In this document: in pieces, positions 33,816 to 46,993 of the stretch
How the letters are laid out: each line of letters begins with the position of its first letter
Numbering within the stretch: position 1 is the first letter of the stretch
Source of the DNA: Jackrogersella multiformis
Taxonomy: Eukaryota; Ascomycota; Sordariomycetes; Xylariales; Hypoxylaceae
Direction of reading: 5' to 3'
DNA length: 64,000 bases
Assembly: GCA_902806575.1 (NCBI GenBank)
Contig: CADCXD010000004.1
Span: 2,232,001-2,296,000, forward strand
Translations under genes and position numbers: made by a program
Notes under the pieces: generated by a model
Told to the model about the DNA's origin: nothing
Seen by the model: the letters and a program-made list of their open reading frames with translations, nothing else
Databases searched by the model: none

Positions 33816-35925
33816 TGGTGTGATGTAGTAGGCTTCTGCAGGAAAAAAGAGTGAAAACCTGCCTAGCCACTCGGTTAAATTGTCGATGAGCAAGTCACCG
33901 CTGAGGAACAACGATAGAAAATACCTAGGTATGCAAAGGATCGTTCCGGTGTGATTACTTTATACGAACCCGATGCGACACCGATATTCCTTGCGAGCCA
34001 CGTGGATTTACGGATGCTAATGCACGAGATATCACCCTTGGAATAGATTAGGAAATAATCTAGGTAAGGCGGCCGATAATGTGTGAGTGTAGAGAACATC
34101 AAGTAATTTCATACAGAGTAGGCTACGATGTACTACAGGCGCCGTTAAGCCTTAGCTGCCTTGTCCACATGGCATCGCAGTCCTCCGCAATTTCATATTT
34201 TCGAAAAAGAATGTTAGTATACTCGGATTAGGAGTGTTCCATCGAACTACCTCAAACGAGGTCAACAGACCGCTACTAGCTTAGCGCTAGTCTGGTCCGG
34301 AACTACTGTACTATAACGGTCTTAACCAGGGGATTATTAGGTAGCTTCTCTCAATAGTTCGATCCTCCGTCCCGGAACGTACTACTATAGTGTGTGGAAG
34401 TGTGGGTATGGTTCTCTCATAATGCATGTAATAAATTACGAAAGGTACGCGTCCCTGAAAAGCGAACTGTTACATCGCCCAGCCTGAGTAAATGTCCCAC
34501 CTGGTCCTGTCAAGAACACCATGAGCCCCCTCCTTTCTTCTTTAGCCGGTTCTCATGCACCAACAGGGTGGTATTTTAATACACAGATATTTATATTCAG
34601 AGGGATCGCCAGTAAGGGTGCTGGAGTTTCGTAAACAAGTTTGGATTTCATTCTACCTGTTTTGTAATGCAACCGAATCTATCGCTTAAGACGAGGAGAT
34701 CTTCACTTGTATCACACAATAGAGATCGGCCTGCATTTGAGCGGTCCCCAGGAAGATAATACAGTACCGAATTGTTTGTGAACTATTTACCTAGTTAGTC
34801 ATATGTTTCCCAGGATCTTCGAGGGTGAACATCGAATTGGAGGGGAATTTTTGGAAGTAACGTATAAATGTACAAGTATAGGAGGCCCCCAGAGTGTAAC
34901 ATTCTGTACACAGCTCCGCCGTGGATGAAGTTAACATCGGATGAGCTGGTAAAAGCAAGGAAGAAGGAAGACATTCCCGAGATCTCAAAAGGGGTAAACT
35001 GATAAGAGAAATGAACGATAATTACTAAAAGAAGAAAAAGAAGAAAAAGCTGGGGGCAAGGTATTGATATTCTGTTGGACCAACATCCCACGTAGCATGT
35101 GCAGCATTATGTCAAACGAAGATAGAAATTTTGATGGCGCCTTTGCTAAAATACTCGATACACTGGGATATTTCGAGATGTTTAAGGGATTTTAACTTAA
35201 ACATTCATCAAAGTCATGTTGGTAGACTAATACTTAGAGGAGCCATATCCTTACTACATACGCTGCGTAGTTTGTGGAGCATCAGGCGCATACGATACAT
35301 AGTATACGCGGACAGGAATTTTCCGCACTGATGCCACCGTTAACATAGAGACATGAGAGAAAGTTAAGAAATTCAAAAGGACAGTTAGACGATGTTACCT
35401 CGCTTGAGATAAGTAGTTATTTTTTCGTACGCTCAGACTCTCAGTCAAAATGAGAAAACAAGTCGTCGGCTATACATGTAGAGATAGCTCTTCACAAATC
35501 CGTGTGAATATCGGCCGACGCATGTTGTTCGCCAAGTCTGGGATAATACCCCGTTTTGGATTTTTGCTCTAGGCTGTTCTAGATCGGGACTGGGGAATCC
35601 ATGCAATGATATGCTTTCTAGTTAAGGCACGAGATAATAGTGTGTGGCCAATTCTCTCAAGTATTCAGCATATCGCGCGGAGAACTCATCGGTCACGAAT
35701 TGGATGAGTTGGAGAGACCTCATTAATCCTTGGTAATGTCGCAGTGCGACTCTTTCCTACCTACCTATTTACTTAGATCTCTAGATTGGTATGAACCCAG
35801 CGGGACGGGACATATATGAACTATCCCATCGCAATTTTGACGACGATCTCTACTCATTGAGTTGACTCATCCCCGTATCGATCCTAAGCTTATCTGAATA
35901 ATACTCTGATGATCGATCGATCACC
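33816..35925. other. Divergent gene-poor region
   Basis: About 2.1 kb between the FAD oxidase and the plus-strand receptor. ACCTAGGT near 33,923. Small open frames such as 34,795-35,091 (minus) lack coding signs. No gene called. Confidence 0.45.
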
Positions 35926-37286
35926 ATGTCGAACAACTCTACGAACCCCAACCCAACAAGTTGGCTTCAAAATTTAGGAATCGCTATAGAGGTGGTATGT
36001 CCCGCGCTTGCGCTTCTAGTCGTCGTCCTGAGGACATGTATCAGAGTCAATTCAAAGCGCTTTGGTTGGGGTAGGTTAACATTCTATAAATCCTATTATT
36101 GAGATTTGAGCCGAATGCTAACCTAAATCGATCTCTAGATGATGGCCTAATAATTGCTGCAATGGTATTGAGCATTGCTCTAGCAATAGGCTCAATTAAA
36201 GGTATGCGAACACATAATACGGTGCACAATGATACCATGGCCTAACCAACGAGGTGTAGTTATGAAAACGCTTTACATTGGAATACACTACTACGATGTT
36301 CCCCTACCCTTCGATCCCACAGAAGGTTTAATATGGATCTATGTCGTCGGAGCCGTCTATCAGCCCATCTTAACATTAGTTAAGCAGTCGGTCCTAGTCT
36401 TCCTCCTCCGTTTCTCGGGAATCAAGACCGTCGTGAAGCACATAGTATGGGGTACCATCATTTTCAACACCGCCCTGATGGTCGCTATATTCGTCACCAT
36501 CATTTTCCAATGCACCCCCATCGAGAGGAATTGGCATCCGCTCGTTCCTGGCCATTGCATTGAGCAGTTCAAATTTGGCGTAGTGGCAGCCTGTATGACG
36601 ATTTTGACTGATATAATATCTGTCGCGCTTCCGTTCTACATTTTCCTTGGATTAAAGATAAGAAAGAACAAAAAGTTCGTCTTGATTGGTGTCTTTATGT
36701 TAGGCATACTGTAAGTAATAACCCCTATTTCCCGTTACACAGTCATAACTGTGAGGGCAAATCGCATATCTACGAGGCAAAGCACTTACACGATCCTTAA
36801 AATAGCGTTACGGTCGTCAGCATCATCCGTCTCTACTTCCTCGCTCAGAACTTCAATGATACAAGCCCGGACAAAAATTTCTCTCTTGGATTCACTGTCT
36901 CTTCTATCGAGTGCAACCTGGCTATACTTACTGCCTCTGTTCCCTCTCTAGGGCCTCTTATTAATAAGAAGAACCAGTCGAGCAGTGACCGATCCTATTA
37001 CACTCACCACAAATACGGTGTTGCATCGCACGCACAACAGGGTTATATCAAGACTACCGATGGACCTGACAGTGAGATTGGGTTGAAGGATATGGGTGGC
37101 CGGCGAGTCCGCACCGATATTCGATCCGCGCGTGACTCGGACGAGGAAATTCTTACCGGCACAGGAATTATGTGTACGACACAGTTTACCGTCTCTACTG
37201 AGAATGACTACTCGCCTAAAACGCCGAGGAGCAATTTTGATGATCGCACGATACATTCTAAACTCTCTAGCAATAGCTCTTTGTGA
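35926..37286 (+). CDS. Rhodopsin-domain (PTH11-like) integral membrane protein
   Basis: Second member of the fungal rhodopsin-domain family in this window. Exons 35926-36070, 36139-36201, 36260-36710 and 36806-37286; 379 residues. Signs: helix 1 ending RTCIRVNSKRFGWDDGLI (the DD motif), HYYDVPLPFDPTEGLIWIY, QPILTLVKQSVLVFLLRF, IFQCTPIERNWHPLVPGHCIEQ, ILTDIISVALPFYIFLGLKIRK, GILVTVVSIIRLYFLAQNF and SIECNLAILTASVPSLGPLI, followed by a 95-residue hydrophilic Ser/Thr-rich cytosolic tail. The acceptor of exon 3 could also be at 36,254, adding one Val. The last intron is 95 nt. Probably a seven-helix surface sensor; ligand unknown. Confidence 0.88.
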
Positions 37287-39585
37287 GCGATATTTATTGC
37301 TATGTACGATCAGTCATGTACAATAGTAGATAGCGTTATGGAACTGCGTTCTTAGATAGGTACCTAAAATAAGAGAGATGGCTACCTACCGATACTATGT
37401 TCCTCTTGTCCATAATCTAAATCCGTAGCTTAATTACCTAGGTATACATTTTATTTACCTACCTGCCTACTTGGTACAAGCTTCTTAACTTTGTAGAATC
37501 CGGTTTCAAGCTTCCACACCTTTGTCGCAGAAAAAAGGGGAAACACAGCGAGTGGAGATCGCACGCAAGCAGTCATTTTTCAGCTTCGAGCTTCTGACGT
37601 AGGTAGTTGAGGCAGTAATCTAAGAGCATCAGATGGCCCACACTTAGAGACAATTCTAAGGGAAATCTTCAACCGGGAGAACAATAGAGTAGTACTCAAG
37701 TTTGTGATAATGACATTAGCACGTTCAATAATTCAAGAAGAACGTCATGGCGGCCCGTTTACTTGCATTCTAATTAGGCCATACTAGTAGGTACATAACT
37801 GTCTAACCGAGGCACTTCACTTGTCCGATACATGTGCAAAGGATGCTGAAATGTAGATCGTGTAGGTAATAATACATAGTATTTTATCCATATATTAGGT
37901 AATGACACAGGTAGGCAAATAGGGCATTATTATTTAGCGTTTCTATTTCTATCATATACCAGGTAATAGGTATCTAGTGCATTAAAAATGATCTACACAT
38001 AGAACAGGAGAGGAAGATCATGAAACCCAACGGTATTATTCTAGAAGGCCGGGATCACCCGCATTGCATACCATTGGCATGTCCCACGTAATAAACATGA
38101 CACACAAATCAGACAATGGTGTGCTGGCATAGAACAACTACCTATATAGGTACATACCTACCTAGGTGCCTATTATTCACCAACAGACTTTACTACCTAG
38201 GTAGGTAGTCTCCTAAAGATCGTCGGTGCCCTCGTAAGATGTATTTTGATGTGTATCGTACTGGACAACATTTTTATTGACTTAGCTACCTAGAGTTGAC
38301 TTAGTGTCGTTATACCTTTCAGATTATTAGCTCACGCCAGTCTTTCTCGAAGTGCCAGGATCCCGGAGTAGATCGGTAACCGCACAGCCAGTACGCTAAG
38401 ATCGATACAGGGGGCTAACTCCGTGGTTGCATGTAACCCTTGAACTCGATCATACCTTGGCATGCTAACGATACTTAGTTCAGTATTTAGATCGTTTACC
38501 TGGGGACTTGACCTGCATGATGCTATCCACAAGGCGTTAAGTACGTAGCGCATTTGCCAAGCAAGATCATTATACTATGTAGTCTACCTAACTGGGCACC
38601 CCGGTACCTAATTAACAGTTAAATATCTTCAAAGTTATAAGCGATCGGAACGCCCCGAGATAGATATCAGGGCCGAGTGCGGCGTCATTCAACTGGTCCT
38701 GGTCTTGAATTCAGGTAAATTTACCCATCGATATCCACTGCCCGTTCCGGAAAAATAACCCCGGAATCCATCTAGTATTTCAAAACTAGAACCTTATCCA
38801 TTTCTCCGAGTCTTTATTTCTAATCGTAATGATTACTAGGTTACAAGTACACAAATTAAGAGATATGTATAGCCCCTATTTAACCCGCCCCTCCCCCCCC
38901 GGCATTAAACTAGTGAAAGAAAGGTACCCTAGGTACCTACAGATCTGTAGCCTAGTCCAATACGAGAGCTACCTTAAAAAGCCGAACTTAAGTTGTTCCC
39001 TAATCCGTTTCCCCTGAAAATTACAGGCATGAGCATGTTCTGTCTGAATGATCTGAATAGACGTCGGCGAGTAACACGTCTTGGCATGTTGATATCAAAA
39101 GCTATTACTCATGGCGTCCTTGAAGTAAAGTCTAAAATGGCCTATCAAGCCGAATATAAAGATTCATAGGGCAGTTGCTTATTTATTTTATCTACCTAGC
39201 CTAAGGCAGGGGAAAAATGGATTCATTTATGTCGTGCATTTTGACGGGATCTTATCGCAGACTAGGCTCATAGATATCTGAGATTGCTCTAGAAAAAAAA
39301 CTAGCTCTAAAAAGCCGACCACTCAGTCATTATAGCATAACTGGAGGTATACAGTAGTAGTTTGAGTAGTTGGTAGAAAGCCATAGAACCTGCGAATGGA
39401 CTCGAATGAACGCTACGCGTCATGGTAGAAAAAGCAGAAGCCGAACCTAATTAAGTTAGGTATCGAGATAACACACCTTCATAGCCATACAGTATACACC
39501 GTCCGGTGAACCCAACGCCATGAAGAAACCTTACATGGCTTTCATCCAACCGTACCTTAATTTCACAACCCGCACATGTACCTAG
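37287..39585. other. Gene-poor intergenic region rich in ACCTAGGT repeats
   Basis: About 2.3 kb with no supported gene. ACCTAGGT copies near 37,437, 38,158 and 38,195, the last two within 40 bp, plus several imperfect ones. A short C-run occurs near 38,890. Confidence 0.45.
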
Positions 39586-42500
39586 TTAGACGCGGCCTCG
39601 TGGCCTCCCTCTTCCTCTCCCTCTCCCTCTCCCACGACCGCGTGTTGCTGTGAAACGCTTCTTAGCAGGGACATCGCCGTCGTCGTCGGAATCACCCGAC
39701 CCCGAATCGTTCGAGTTACTATCATCAGAGAATGACAGCCTGACAACCGTTGGGCCGCCGGATTTCCGAACAGGTCGTAGTCGTTCCGTAATCTGACGTT
39801 CTGGCGTCGGGCTAGGCGAAGACGAATCCTCAACCTCCGCACCAGCAGGCTCGAAATTATTATCAACTAGTTCTTTACGACCCCGTTTAGAGCTTGGCCT
39901 AGCGACCTCATCGGCGTCGTTAGAATCTAGCATTGGTGTATCCTCCGTTTCTTGGGCGGATACAGCTACAGGAGTTCCTTTAGCTGAAGCCGTAGCGGAA
40001 CTTCCCATTACGCCATCTCTTGTCCGTCGCGATCCTATCTTAAACTTCCTACCTCTCAGAGCCGCTCGCTCTCTCATGGACATGAATCGGGTGTCCGGCG
40101 GCGTCTCCAAGTCTTCGGGCTTTGGTGTTACGGGCGATTGTTGTGCACGGATTCGTCCCGCGGGTCGTCCTGGGGGTCGGCCTCTTCTCCTTCCCGACCC
40201 ACCGCGAGATGAGGCTACAGTAGGTCGTGGTTGTTCCCCTTCGCCATTCGTATCCTCTAATTCTCGCGCCAGTTGAGCTTCGAGTTCATCTACAGTGACA
40301 TCATTCTCATTCTGGGTAACATTAACATCGTCAGCATCCAACGTGGCACTATCTTCGTTGTCGCTGTCCTTTTGTAAGGATTTTCTCCGACGTCCCGGTG
40401 GACGACCACGCTTTTTACCCGTAGACGGAGCTGTAGACGGAGCGGTGGCTGCTCCAATAGAGTTTCGCGGTGGTCGTCCTCGTCTTTTAGCTCCAGGTTG
40501 CGGAGTACTTTTAGCAGTGGTTGAACTTTCTCCTTCAGGCCCAGGAAGCTGTGTTAGCGCCCGAATTGCATCTGCTGCTAAATCTACGGGGTTGACTTCC
40601 TCTTCTGGGTCGCCATTCTCATTATCCGATTCAAAAATTCTTAAAGGTTTGATAGGGACAGTATCATCCGGGTCGTCGGCAGGCTCCTCGGCTTCCACAT
40701 ATGACGTTATCGGCTTAGCGTGTCGTAAAGTAGGTCGCAGGGGGTCAATAGGGAGAGACGGCCTCGCTTTTTTAGGACGAGAAACTGGCTCGGAAACCTC
40801 CCCAGGCTGTGCTTCCGCAACGGCGTCAACTGGTTGCTCGCCGGGAGCATTCGGGACAGTCACTCTCGTCGGCGTAGAAGTGCTATTGCCAAGAGCACCA
40901 AGTAAAGCTGGATCCAGGTTAACAAGTTGATCGAGGTTGCCGGTCCTAGGCTTTTTGCGCGGTTGATTCTTAGGACCCATGAAATCAGGGTCACCATTTG
41001 TTTCAAGCCTTGCCTTTCTCTTAGCAAGCCGAAGTGTCTTTTTGACGAAGTCGGACATTTCTGGCTCGTTATTAAGAACATCGGCAGATGGAATTTGGAA
41101 TGGATCGAACAGGATTTTGTCTGCACTCTCATCTTGGTCGTAGAATCCCATGCCCATCATTCGTTCGCGGCCGACCACTGACGGGTCGGGATACTGAGAT
41201 GGATCCGGGTAAGTTGATTCACCTTCACCATTCTGTATACCAGACATGTCGGCGTCCGCAACATGGTTTTCTGGACCGTTCTCATGATCCTGTGCATCAG
41301 CAGTAGATGTAAGATCGACTGCATAATCATTAGCAGCGAGGTTATGGTGGCCTAAGACGTGGCTTTGATCTCCATAGCCATTCATAACTGAGTCCTGGAG
41401 GGTTGGGTCCATCTCGTGGGGGGCGTCATCTGCGGCATCCAATGCTGCTAATGGATCTTTGGCTTTTTCAGCATCTGCTTGCTGCTTCAATCGTTGCATC
41501 CGCCTCGTGTCTTTGCCACGGTTTTCCTCCCCGGCAGCTTTTAGCCAGCTGAGATTGTGTTGTCGGAAGTCGACGATTGACTCAACGCTACGATCATCTG
41601 CAATCGGACGCGTGTCATGCCCGAGAAGTGTATTCTTAGGAACATACGGATTTGTGTTGCCGCTCTGCCTACACGATCCGCAGTTGCAAATGTTGAGACA
41701 CTTGGGGCATTGCCAATGTTCCATCTCCATTGCTGTCTGCGGCATCATATCAAATGCTCGCCATAGAACGCCATAGCAGTATGCGTTTTGGCACGTCGTG
41801 CAAAAGTTCAGCTTGTATGTGTAATCTTTGTGGCAGCAGACATGGCAGCGGTACACGTCGCCTTTCTTGGCTTTTCGTTTCGATTTGGGCTTTTTCTTGA
41901 TGCGACCCTCGTCATCAACATCAGGTTCAGATTCCTCGGCCTGGGGTTTGGGTGGCTTCGTAATATCGTTCCAAGGCCGCCTTCGAAGTTGTTCCTGGGA
42001 AATTTGGGCTACCGACCTCTTGCCTGTTTTCTTCCGTGCAATTTCAATGGGTTGAGGAGATAAATCGACATCGATAAATCCATCTTGTTGTATTACCATC
42101 GACCGCCATGTCTCATGTTTTTCAACAAGATCGGGCCATTCCCATTGCTCGCACCACTGAAGACCAGATATGCAGACACACGAGCGACCCATAGCGTAGC
42201 ATTCCATACAAATGTCGTACGTATCCTCGTCACCATTGATCAGCGTACGCACGCAGCATTTGCAAGTAAGGAAGCGGTTGAAGATGTTGGATCGGCAATA
42301 TGAGCACGTGATGTTTGAGTCAAACGGGATGTACTCAACGTCAGTCTGCTTATAACAAAACATCTCGTCAATAAGTATATCAGTGAAGAGACCGAATAGA
42401 CGTCTGAAGTCATTGGCCATCTGTCTCATGCGCGACGAGTTCTGCATTAACTCCTGGCCGAAACCTAGCAAGCCAACTTCGGCATTTTCCTCGAGGGCCT

Positions 42501-43657
42501 GGAGCTCCTTATAATACTTTTCTAAGGTAAAGTAGATAATAGCCTTGTTCTTGTACTGCTCGTCTCGGCACACTAGCCGTGCCTTTGGCAGAGCTTCGTG
42601 AAAGGCTAAATCGAGGGTTTCAACTGTAGTCCTATTCCACGCTACTTTAATCGTCCTTGTTCCGCGATTCCAGACTTGGTGGGGTGCTAGGGGTGGTATT
42701 AGGATGAAGTCGCCAACCTTTTGCTCGACGATGTAGACGGGAAAGTTGGCCTTCTTCCAAGCATTGATCTGTGCGAAATGTTTCTCAATCTCGATGTCGT
42801 GACCGAGCATGGAGAGGAAGTACTCCCGAATAACTTCGCGGTCCTTAGTCTCGGTCATGAACCAGATAGAACTACCTGGCCTCTCTCCGTTCTTGTCTCC
42901 CGAAGCTTCGACCATGATGTTCTGACCTAGACTTGCACACATCTCTCGATGCGCTGGGGTGTAGGTCCCTTCGTGGCCGACATAACACATGAGGTTCTGC
43001 GCACGCATCTCCTCCGAGAGACTACTCATAAGATCACCTGCCACAGCAGGAGTCTTCTCCGGCGCACCAAATATGTCATCATTTCGAGCGTCTATGCTTG
43101 GGTTCTCACTAATGTTCTCATTCATGTAGAAAACATTAGGAGGGATAACCTTCTTCAGATGTTGATACCACTCGGGAGGGCAATCTATGTCTTTCAGGTA
43201 GAGGCGTTGTCGCCTGTCGTCGCGGAAATTGGTAGGGGTCCATTGGTTGGTCAGCTTTCGCATGGATCGCAAGTAGTGGCCAGAAGTCATGGGAATATCG
43301 GCCTGCGCAGATATGTCGCGAACATTTTCCTCTATTAATACCTATCAGCACGCCCAAGACCCCTTCACGGTAGAGGTAAAACTCACGTTTCTTGCCGTAA
43401 TTCTCCTCCAGCCAGTTAGCGCTGAAGAGATCCTCGGGAAGGACCTTATTCCATCCTTCTATAACTAACGGCCGGCCTCCCTCGATTACATGCAACTGTA
43501 CAAGCTTCTCGAAACCAGCGGGGCCGAGGCGCCTGATCTGGGCGGTAGAGATGCGCACCACCCAGTCAAAGTTCGGAGTGCGGTCGACAAGTGCATGGAG
43601 ATCGAGATCTGGAGGTATTGGATCGAATTTAGCTTGAGGATGTAGTGCGGTCGGCAT
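39586..43657 (-). CDS. JmjC-domain protein with CxxC zinc fingers and AT-hooks
   Basis: Nuclear chromatin protein, candidate histone demethylase. Exons 43657-43387 and 43331-39586; 1338 residues. The JmjC domain spans about 150-340: YVGHEGTYTPAHREMC gives H218 and E220, and PPLAPHQVWNRG gives H308, a complete H-x-E...H iron triad, so activity is plausible. Then come CSYCRSNIFNRFLTCKCCVR with CMECYAMG (about 435-480) and a 4CXXC_R1-like finger CHVCCHKDYTYKLNFCTTCQ...CPKCLNICNCGSC. The C-terminal third carries AT-hooks KRRGRPPRN, KKRGRPPGRRRK and RRRGRPPGRP, and ends in repeated GRGRGRG..RPRGR. AT-hooks suggest binding to AT-rich DNA. The specific histone mark is not known. Confidence 0.9.
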
Positions 43658-44801
43658 GTTTGCGATTGTGTTATACTCCTATGACCGAGAGTGCGAAGAT
43701 TACCTAGGTAGGTTCGCGGGTTGAAGTGGTGAAATGATAGCAGAGTTCGTGAAGATGACGATAGTTGCTTTTTAGACGCGCCTCCGCGATGGTCGTACTT
43801 GAATTGACATTCGTTGGTGGCAACCCGATCTATTTCGTGTCCCAGTCTCTATTGTGGAGATGAAAACTATTGTCGACATTATCAGCATGCTACCAGGTAG
43901 GTATGAGAAGAAGTTGGTGAATTCAAGATGGAAGAGAATTCACAGAAGTGGTTATAGGTACCTGAGTAGGTAGAGGATAAATGCGATTAACGATTAACAA
44001 TTAACAATAGGGTACCTACTACCCTGCCCGTCAGCCGATATTAGGCCAGGGTAGTAGTAGGTAGCACGAGAGATTAGGAAAGAAAAGCTATGACAATTCA
44101 CTAGGTACCTAGGTACGTACCCTACCAGCTGCAGCTGCCCAGGTGCTTACCTCTACCTATTGCCCCACCATACCAATCGGAAGCTAAGATGGACCCTAGC
44201 AATTTCTACTTTCTACTATGGATGCAAAAAGTAAAAATCTAAAGGCAAAATTTCCTCGTCCAGCTCGTCCTAGAATTTGGATTTACATAAAATTGAACTT
44301 TAATAATAGCTTCAAGAGCAACAACTTATAAGAATAATTCAAAATATAACATTGTTTCTTCCTCACAGCAGAGAGATGTATTTATGATCTTAAATGGCCG
44401 TGAGCTTTAGGTTGATAGTCGCTCTTTAAATCACAGGTAGGTGTTCAGTCCACTCGACAATATCCATATACTGGTGATCAAGACGGGAACTAGTAGTTCA
44501 CTCAAAAGCAAAACCATGGACCTCTCGAGCAATGAGCACCCAAGTGATATTAGAGGTTGGCTTTCATATACCATTTTAATCTAGAAGAAAACTTGGTTTT
44601 ATATTTAGCATTATGTATTATATCAAATAGCTTTACTTGGAGTGAACCAGCTTCATCTATGAGGCATCTCGAAACTCATTACCTACCTATCTACCTAGGC
44701 CTAATGCCTCTTCTCATAAATTACCTCTATGCATATTTAACTTTGCTATAAATTCAGCTAACAGCTTTCCAGAAGTCTGTGTCTCCATATTCCAGGGCAG
44801 G
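43658..44801. other. Divergent intergenic region, JmjC / COQ2
   Basis: Shared upstream region. ACCTAGGT near 43,703 and 44,104, and a TACCCTGCC/GGCAGGGTA-like inverted pair around 44,015-44,060. No gene. Confidence 0.45.
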
Positions 44802-46061
44802 ATGTCTCGGCTCATCGCCCCTAGTAGCACAAAACGTCTACTCTCTCATAATCCGATACATCCAAATTCATGGAGACTATCACGCCAATTCCACAATATA
44901 TCTAGAGGCATCCCACGCCATCCGCGAGGCGCACCGCCAGTTACACCAGCTCTCCCCTCCCCCACACCAAGGCACACAATCCCAATCCTCTCGCCCTCGT
45001 TATTACCACCGCCGCCACCACCGCCACCAGCAAGTCAGCGAGGAGCCCACACCATCTCCTCATCATCCCCTGCCATCGTAGAGCCCTACACACCACCCAC
45101 GTCGGGCATCCTCTCGCGCCTGCCCAAGTCATGGGTGCCGTACGGGGAGCTGATCCGGATCGACAAGCCCACGGGGACGTACTACCTGTTCTTCCCGTGC
45201 CTGTTCTCGACGCTGATGGCGGCGCCTCTCGCCGCTCCCATAGCCGCGCCGCTCTCCGTCCTCGGCACCGCCGCGCTCTTCTTCGCCGGCGCCCTCATCA
45301 TGCGCGGGGCCGGCTGCTCCATCAACGACCTGTGGGACCAGAACCTGGACAGGCACGTACGGCGCACGCGGCAGCGGCCGCTAGCGCGCGGCGCCATCAC
45401 GCCCTTCAGGGCCGTATCCTACACCGGCGCGCAGCTGCTCGCAGGCCTCGGCATCCTGCTCCAGTTCCCCACGCCGTGCCTCTTCTATGGCGTGCCTAGC
45501 CTGCTGTTCGTGGCCTCGTACCCGCTCGCCAAGCGCGTGACGTACTACCCGCAGTTCGTGCTGGGCCTGACCTTCTCCTGGGGCGCCGTCATGGGCTTCC
45601 CCGCCTTGGGCGTGGACCTGCTGTCGAGCGGCCCGGCCCTGGGCGCCGCCGCGCTGCTGTACGCGAGCAACGTGTCCTGGACCGTGCTGTACGACATGAT
45701 CTACGCGCACATGGACATCAAGGACGACGCCAAGGCGGGCATCAAGAGCATCGCCCTCAAGCACGACGCCGACACCAAGAAAGTCCTGACCGGCCTGGCG
45801 GTGGTCCAGGTCGGCCTGCTCGGGGCCGCGGGCGTGGCAGCCGGTGCGGGACCCGCGTTCTTCGTGGGGAGCTGCGGAGGCGCTGCTCTGACGTTGGGCT
45901 GGATGATACAAAGAGTGAACCTGAAGAGCGTCAAGGACTGCTGGTGGTGGTTTGTCAATGGGTGTTGGATCACTGGTGGTGTGATCAGTCTCGGGCTTGG
46001 GGCTGATTATCTGCTGCGATATATTAGAGACGAGAAGACAAAAGGAGAAATAGAAGAATAA
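44802..46061 (+). CDS. COQ2: 4-hydroxybenzoate polyprenyltransferase, mitochondrial (COQ2)
   Basis: Attaches the polyprenyl tail to 4-hydroxybenzoate in ubiquinone synthesis, in the mitochondrial inner membrane. Single exon, 419 residues. An Arg/Ser-rich presequence with a proline run (PPPPPPPP, about residues 69-76) precedes the UbiA domain. First prenyl-binding motif INDLWDQNLDRHVRRTRQRPLARG, second DMIYAHMDIKDDAKAGIKSIAL, both Asp-rich motifs complete. RIDKPTGTYYLFFPC at the first helix is typical of COQ2. About eight hydrophobic helices follow. The middle of the gene is much richer in G and C than the flanks. Converges with the ribosomal protein gene 330 bp downstream. Confidence 0.96.
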   Translation: MSRLIAPSSTKRLLSHNPIHPNSWRLSRQFHNISRGIPRHPRGAPPVTPALPSPTPRHTIPILSPSLLPPPPPPPPASQRGAHTISSSSPAIVEPYTPPTSGILSRLPKSWVPYGELIRIDKPTGTYYLFFPCLFSTLMAAPLAAPIAAPLSVLGTAALFFAGALIMRGAGCSINDLWDQNLDRHVRRTRQRPLARGAITPFRAVSYTGAQLLAGLGILLQFPTPCLFYGVPSLLFVASYPLAKRVTYYPQFVLGLTFSWGAVMGFPALGVDLLSSGPALGAAALLYASNVSWTVLYDMIYAHMDIKDDAKAGIKSIALKHDADTKKVLTGLAVVQVGLLGAAGVAAGAGPAFFVGSCGGAALTLGWMIQRVNLKSVKDCWWWFVNGCWITGGVISLGLGADYLLRYIRDEKTKGEIEE

Positions 46062-46391
46062 TGTTGTACCACTAAAGCTGTACAACTACTTGTCATACTG
46101 GAATTGGGCCTTCGCATCTGGGATAGAGAATATAGTATAAACAGAACACTCCGACTTATATCATAGATCTACACATTTAACATGTCACAATACAATTCAA
46201 GAAATAACCCCGAATTTTTAGTTGGCGACGTAGGATCTCTTTTCGTGGATCTCGTCTACCTGTGAATGAGTATCAAGGCCCGAACCTATGATGCCGTGAT
46301 GAAACAAAGCAAGCCGTATAGACTCCGCATGCCCAATGAACCTTCTCTCGTTGCACGTTTTATTCCATTTATTTCGTCCCCGACTCTGTGC
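46062..46391. other. Convergent 3' spacer
   Basis: 330 bp between the COQ2 stop and the RPS23 stop; holds only the 3' untranslated ends. Confidence 0.5.
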
Positions 46392-46988
46392 TTATGAACG
46401 GGGCTTCTCCTTCTTCTCCTTCCACAGGGCCAACAGACCGACGCCGGAGACCTTGACGACCTTGAATCGCACACCGGGGATATCACCCTTGGCCTTGCCC
46501 TTGCGACCGAATCCAGCGAGCAGGACCTCGTCGTTCTCGTCCACGAAGTTCAGGCAACCGTCATTGGGGACTACAATGACACGGCATTAGTATATTTGTA
46601 CTTCAAAAAACAAACTTCTTTTTTCTTCGAAAATTCCTTCCATCGTATATTATCGCCCGAGTGACAATCTTCATAGTTGGAAAAAGAGATGGGTCGGAAG
46701 GACATGAAATGGATTAGGGTGATTCGTACCGAAAGCAGTGACCTTCTTGCCGTTCTTGATAAGTTGTACACGGACACACTTTCGGATGGCGGAGTTGGGC
46801 TGCTTGGCTTCGACACCGACCTTCTCGAGGACGATGCCCTTGGCGTGGGAAGAACCACCGAAAGGCGATGACTTGAAGGCGGTACCGAGAGCGCGCTTCT
46901 TGTATCCGAGATCAGCCCACTTCTGCTCCTTTCGGTGCAGTCGTAGCTTTCTGGCCGCGTTGAGGCCACGAGGCTTGCCTTTACCCAT
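46392..46988 (-). CDS. RPS23: 40S ribosomal protein S23 (uS12)
   Basis: Small-subunit decoding-centre protein. Exons 46988-46730 and 46570-46392, exactly 145 residues, the usual eukaryotic length. [44 protein letters not shown] and [17 protein letters not shown] are near-invariant; the conserved loop proline of KQPNSAIRK (hydroxylated in other eukaryotes) is present. A 5' untranslated intron appears upstream (46994-47169), as is common in fungal ribosomal protein genes. Confidence 0.98.
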
Positions 46989-46993
46989 GATTG

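Noticed and set aside
34270..34380. Possible tRNA, because of GTTCGATCC near 34,360
   Set aside because: No paired T-stem and no A box at the right distance.
34795..35091. 98-residue hydrophobic minus-strand frame
   Set aside because: Hydrophobic stretch from T/A-rich sequence; no signal-peptide-plus-domain layout, no homology recognised, isolated.
45381..46085. 234-residue minus-strand frame antisense to COQ2
   Set aside because: Shadow of the GC-rich COQ2 exon; composition (His/Arg/Gln-rich) follows from reading it backwards.
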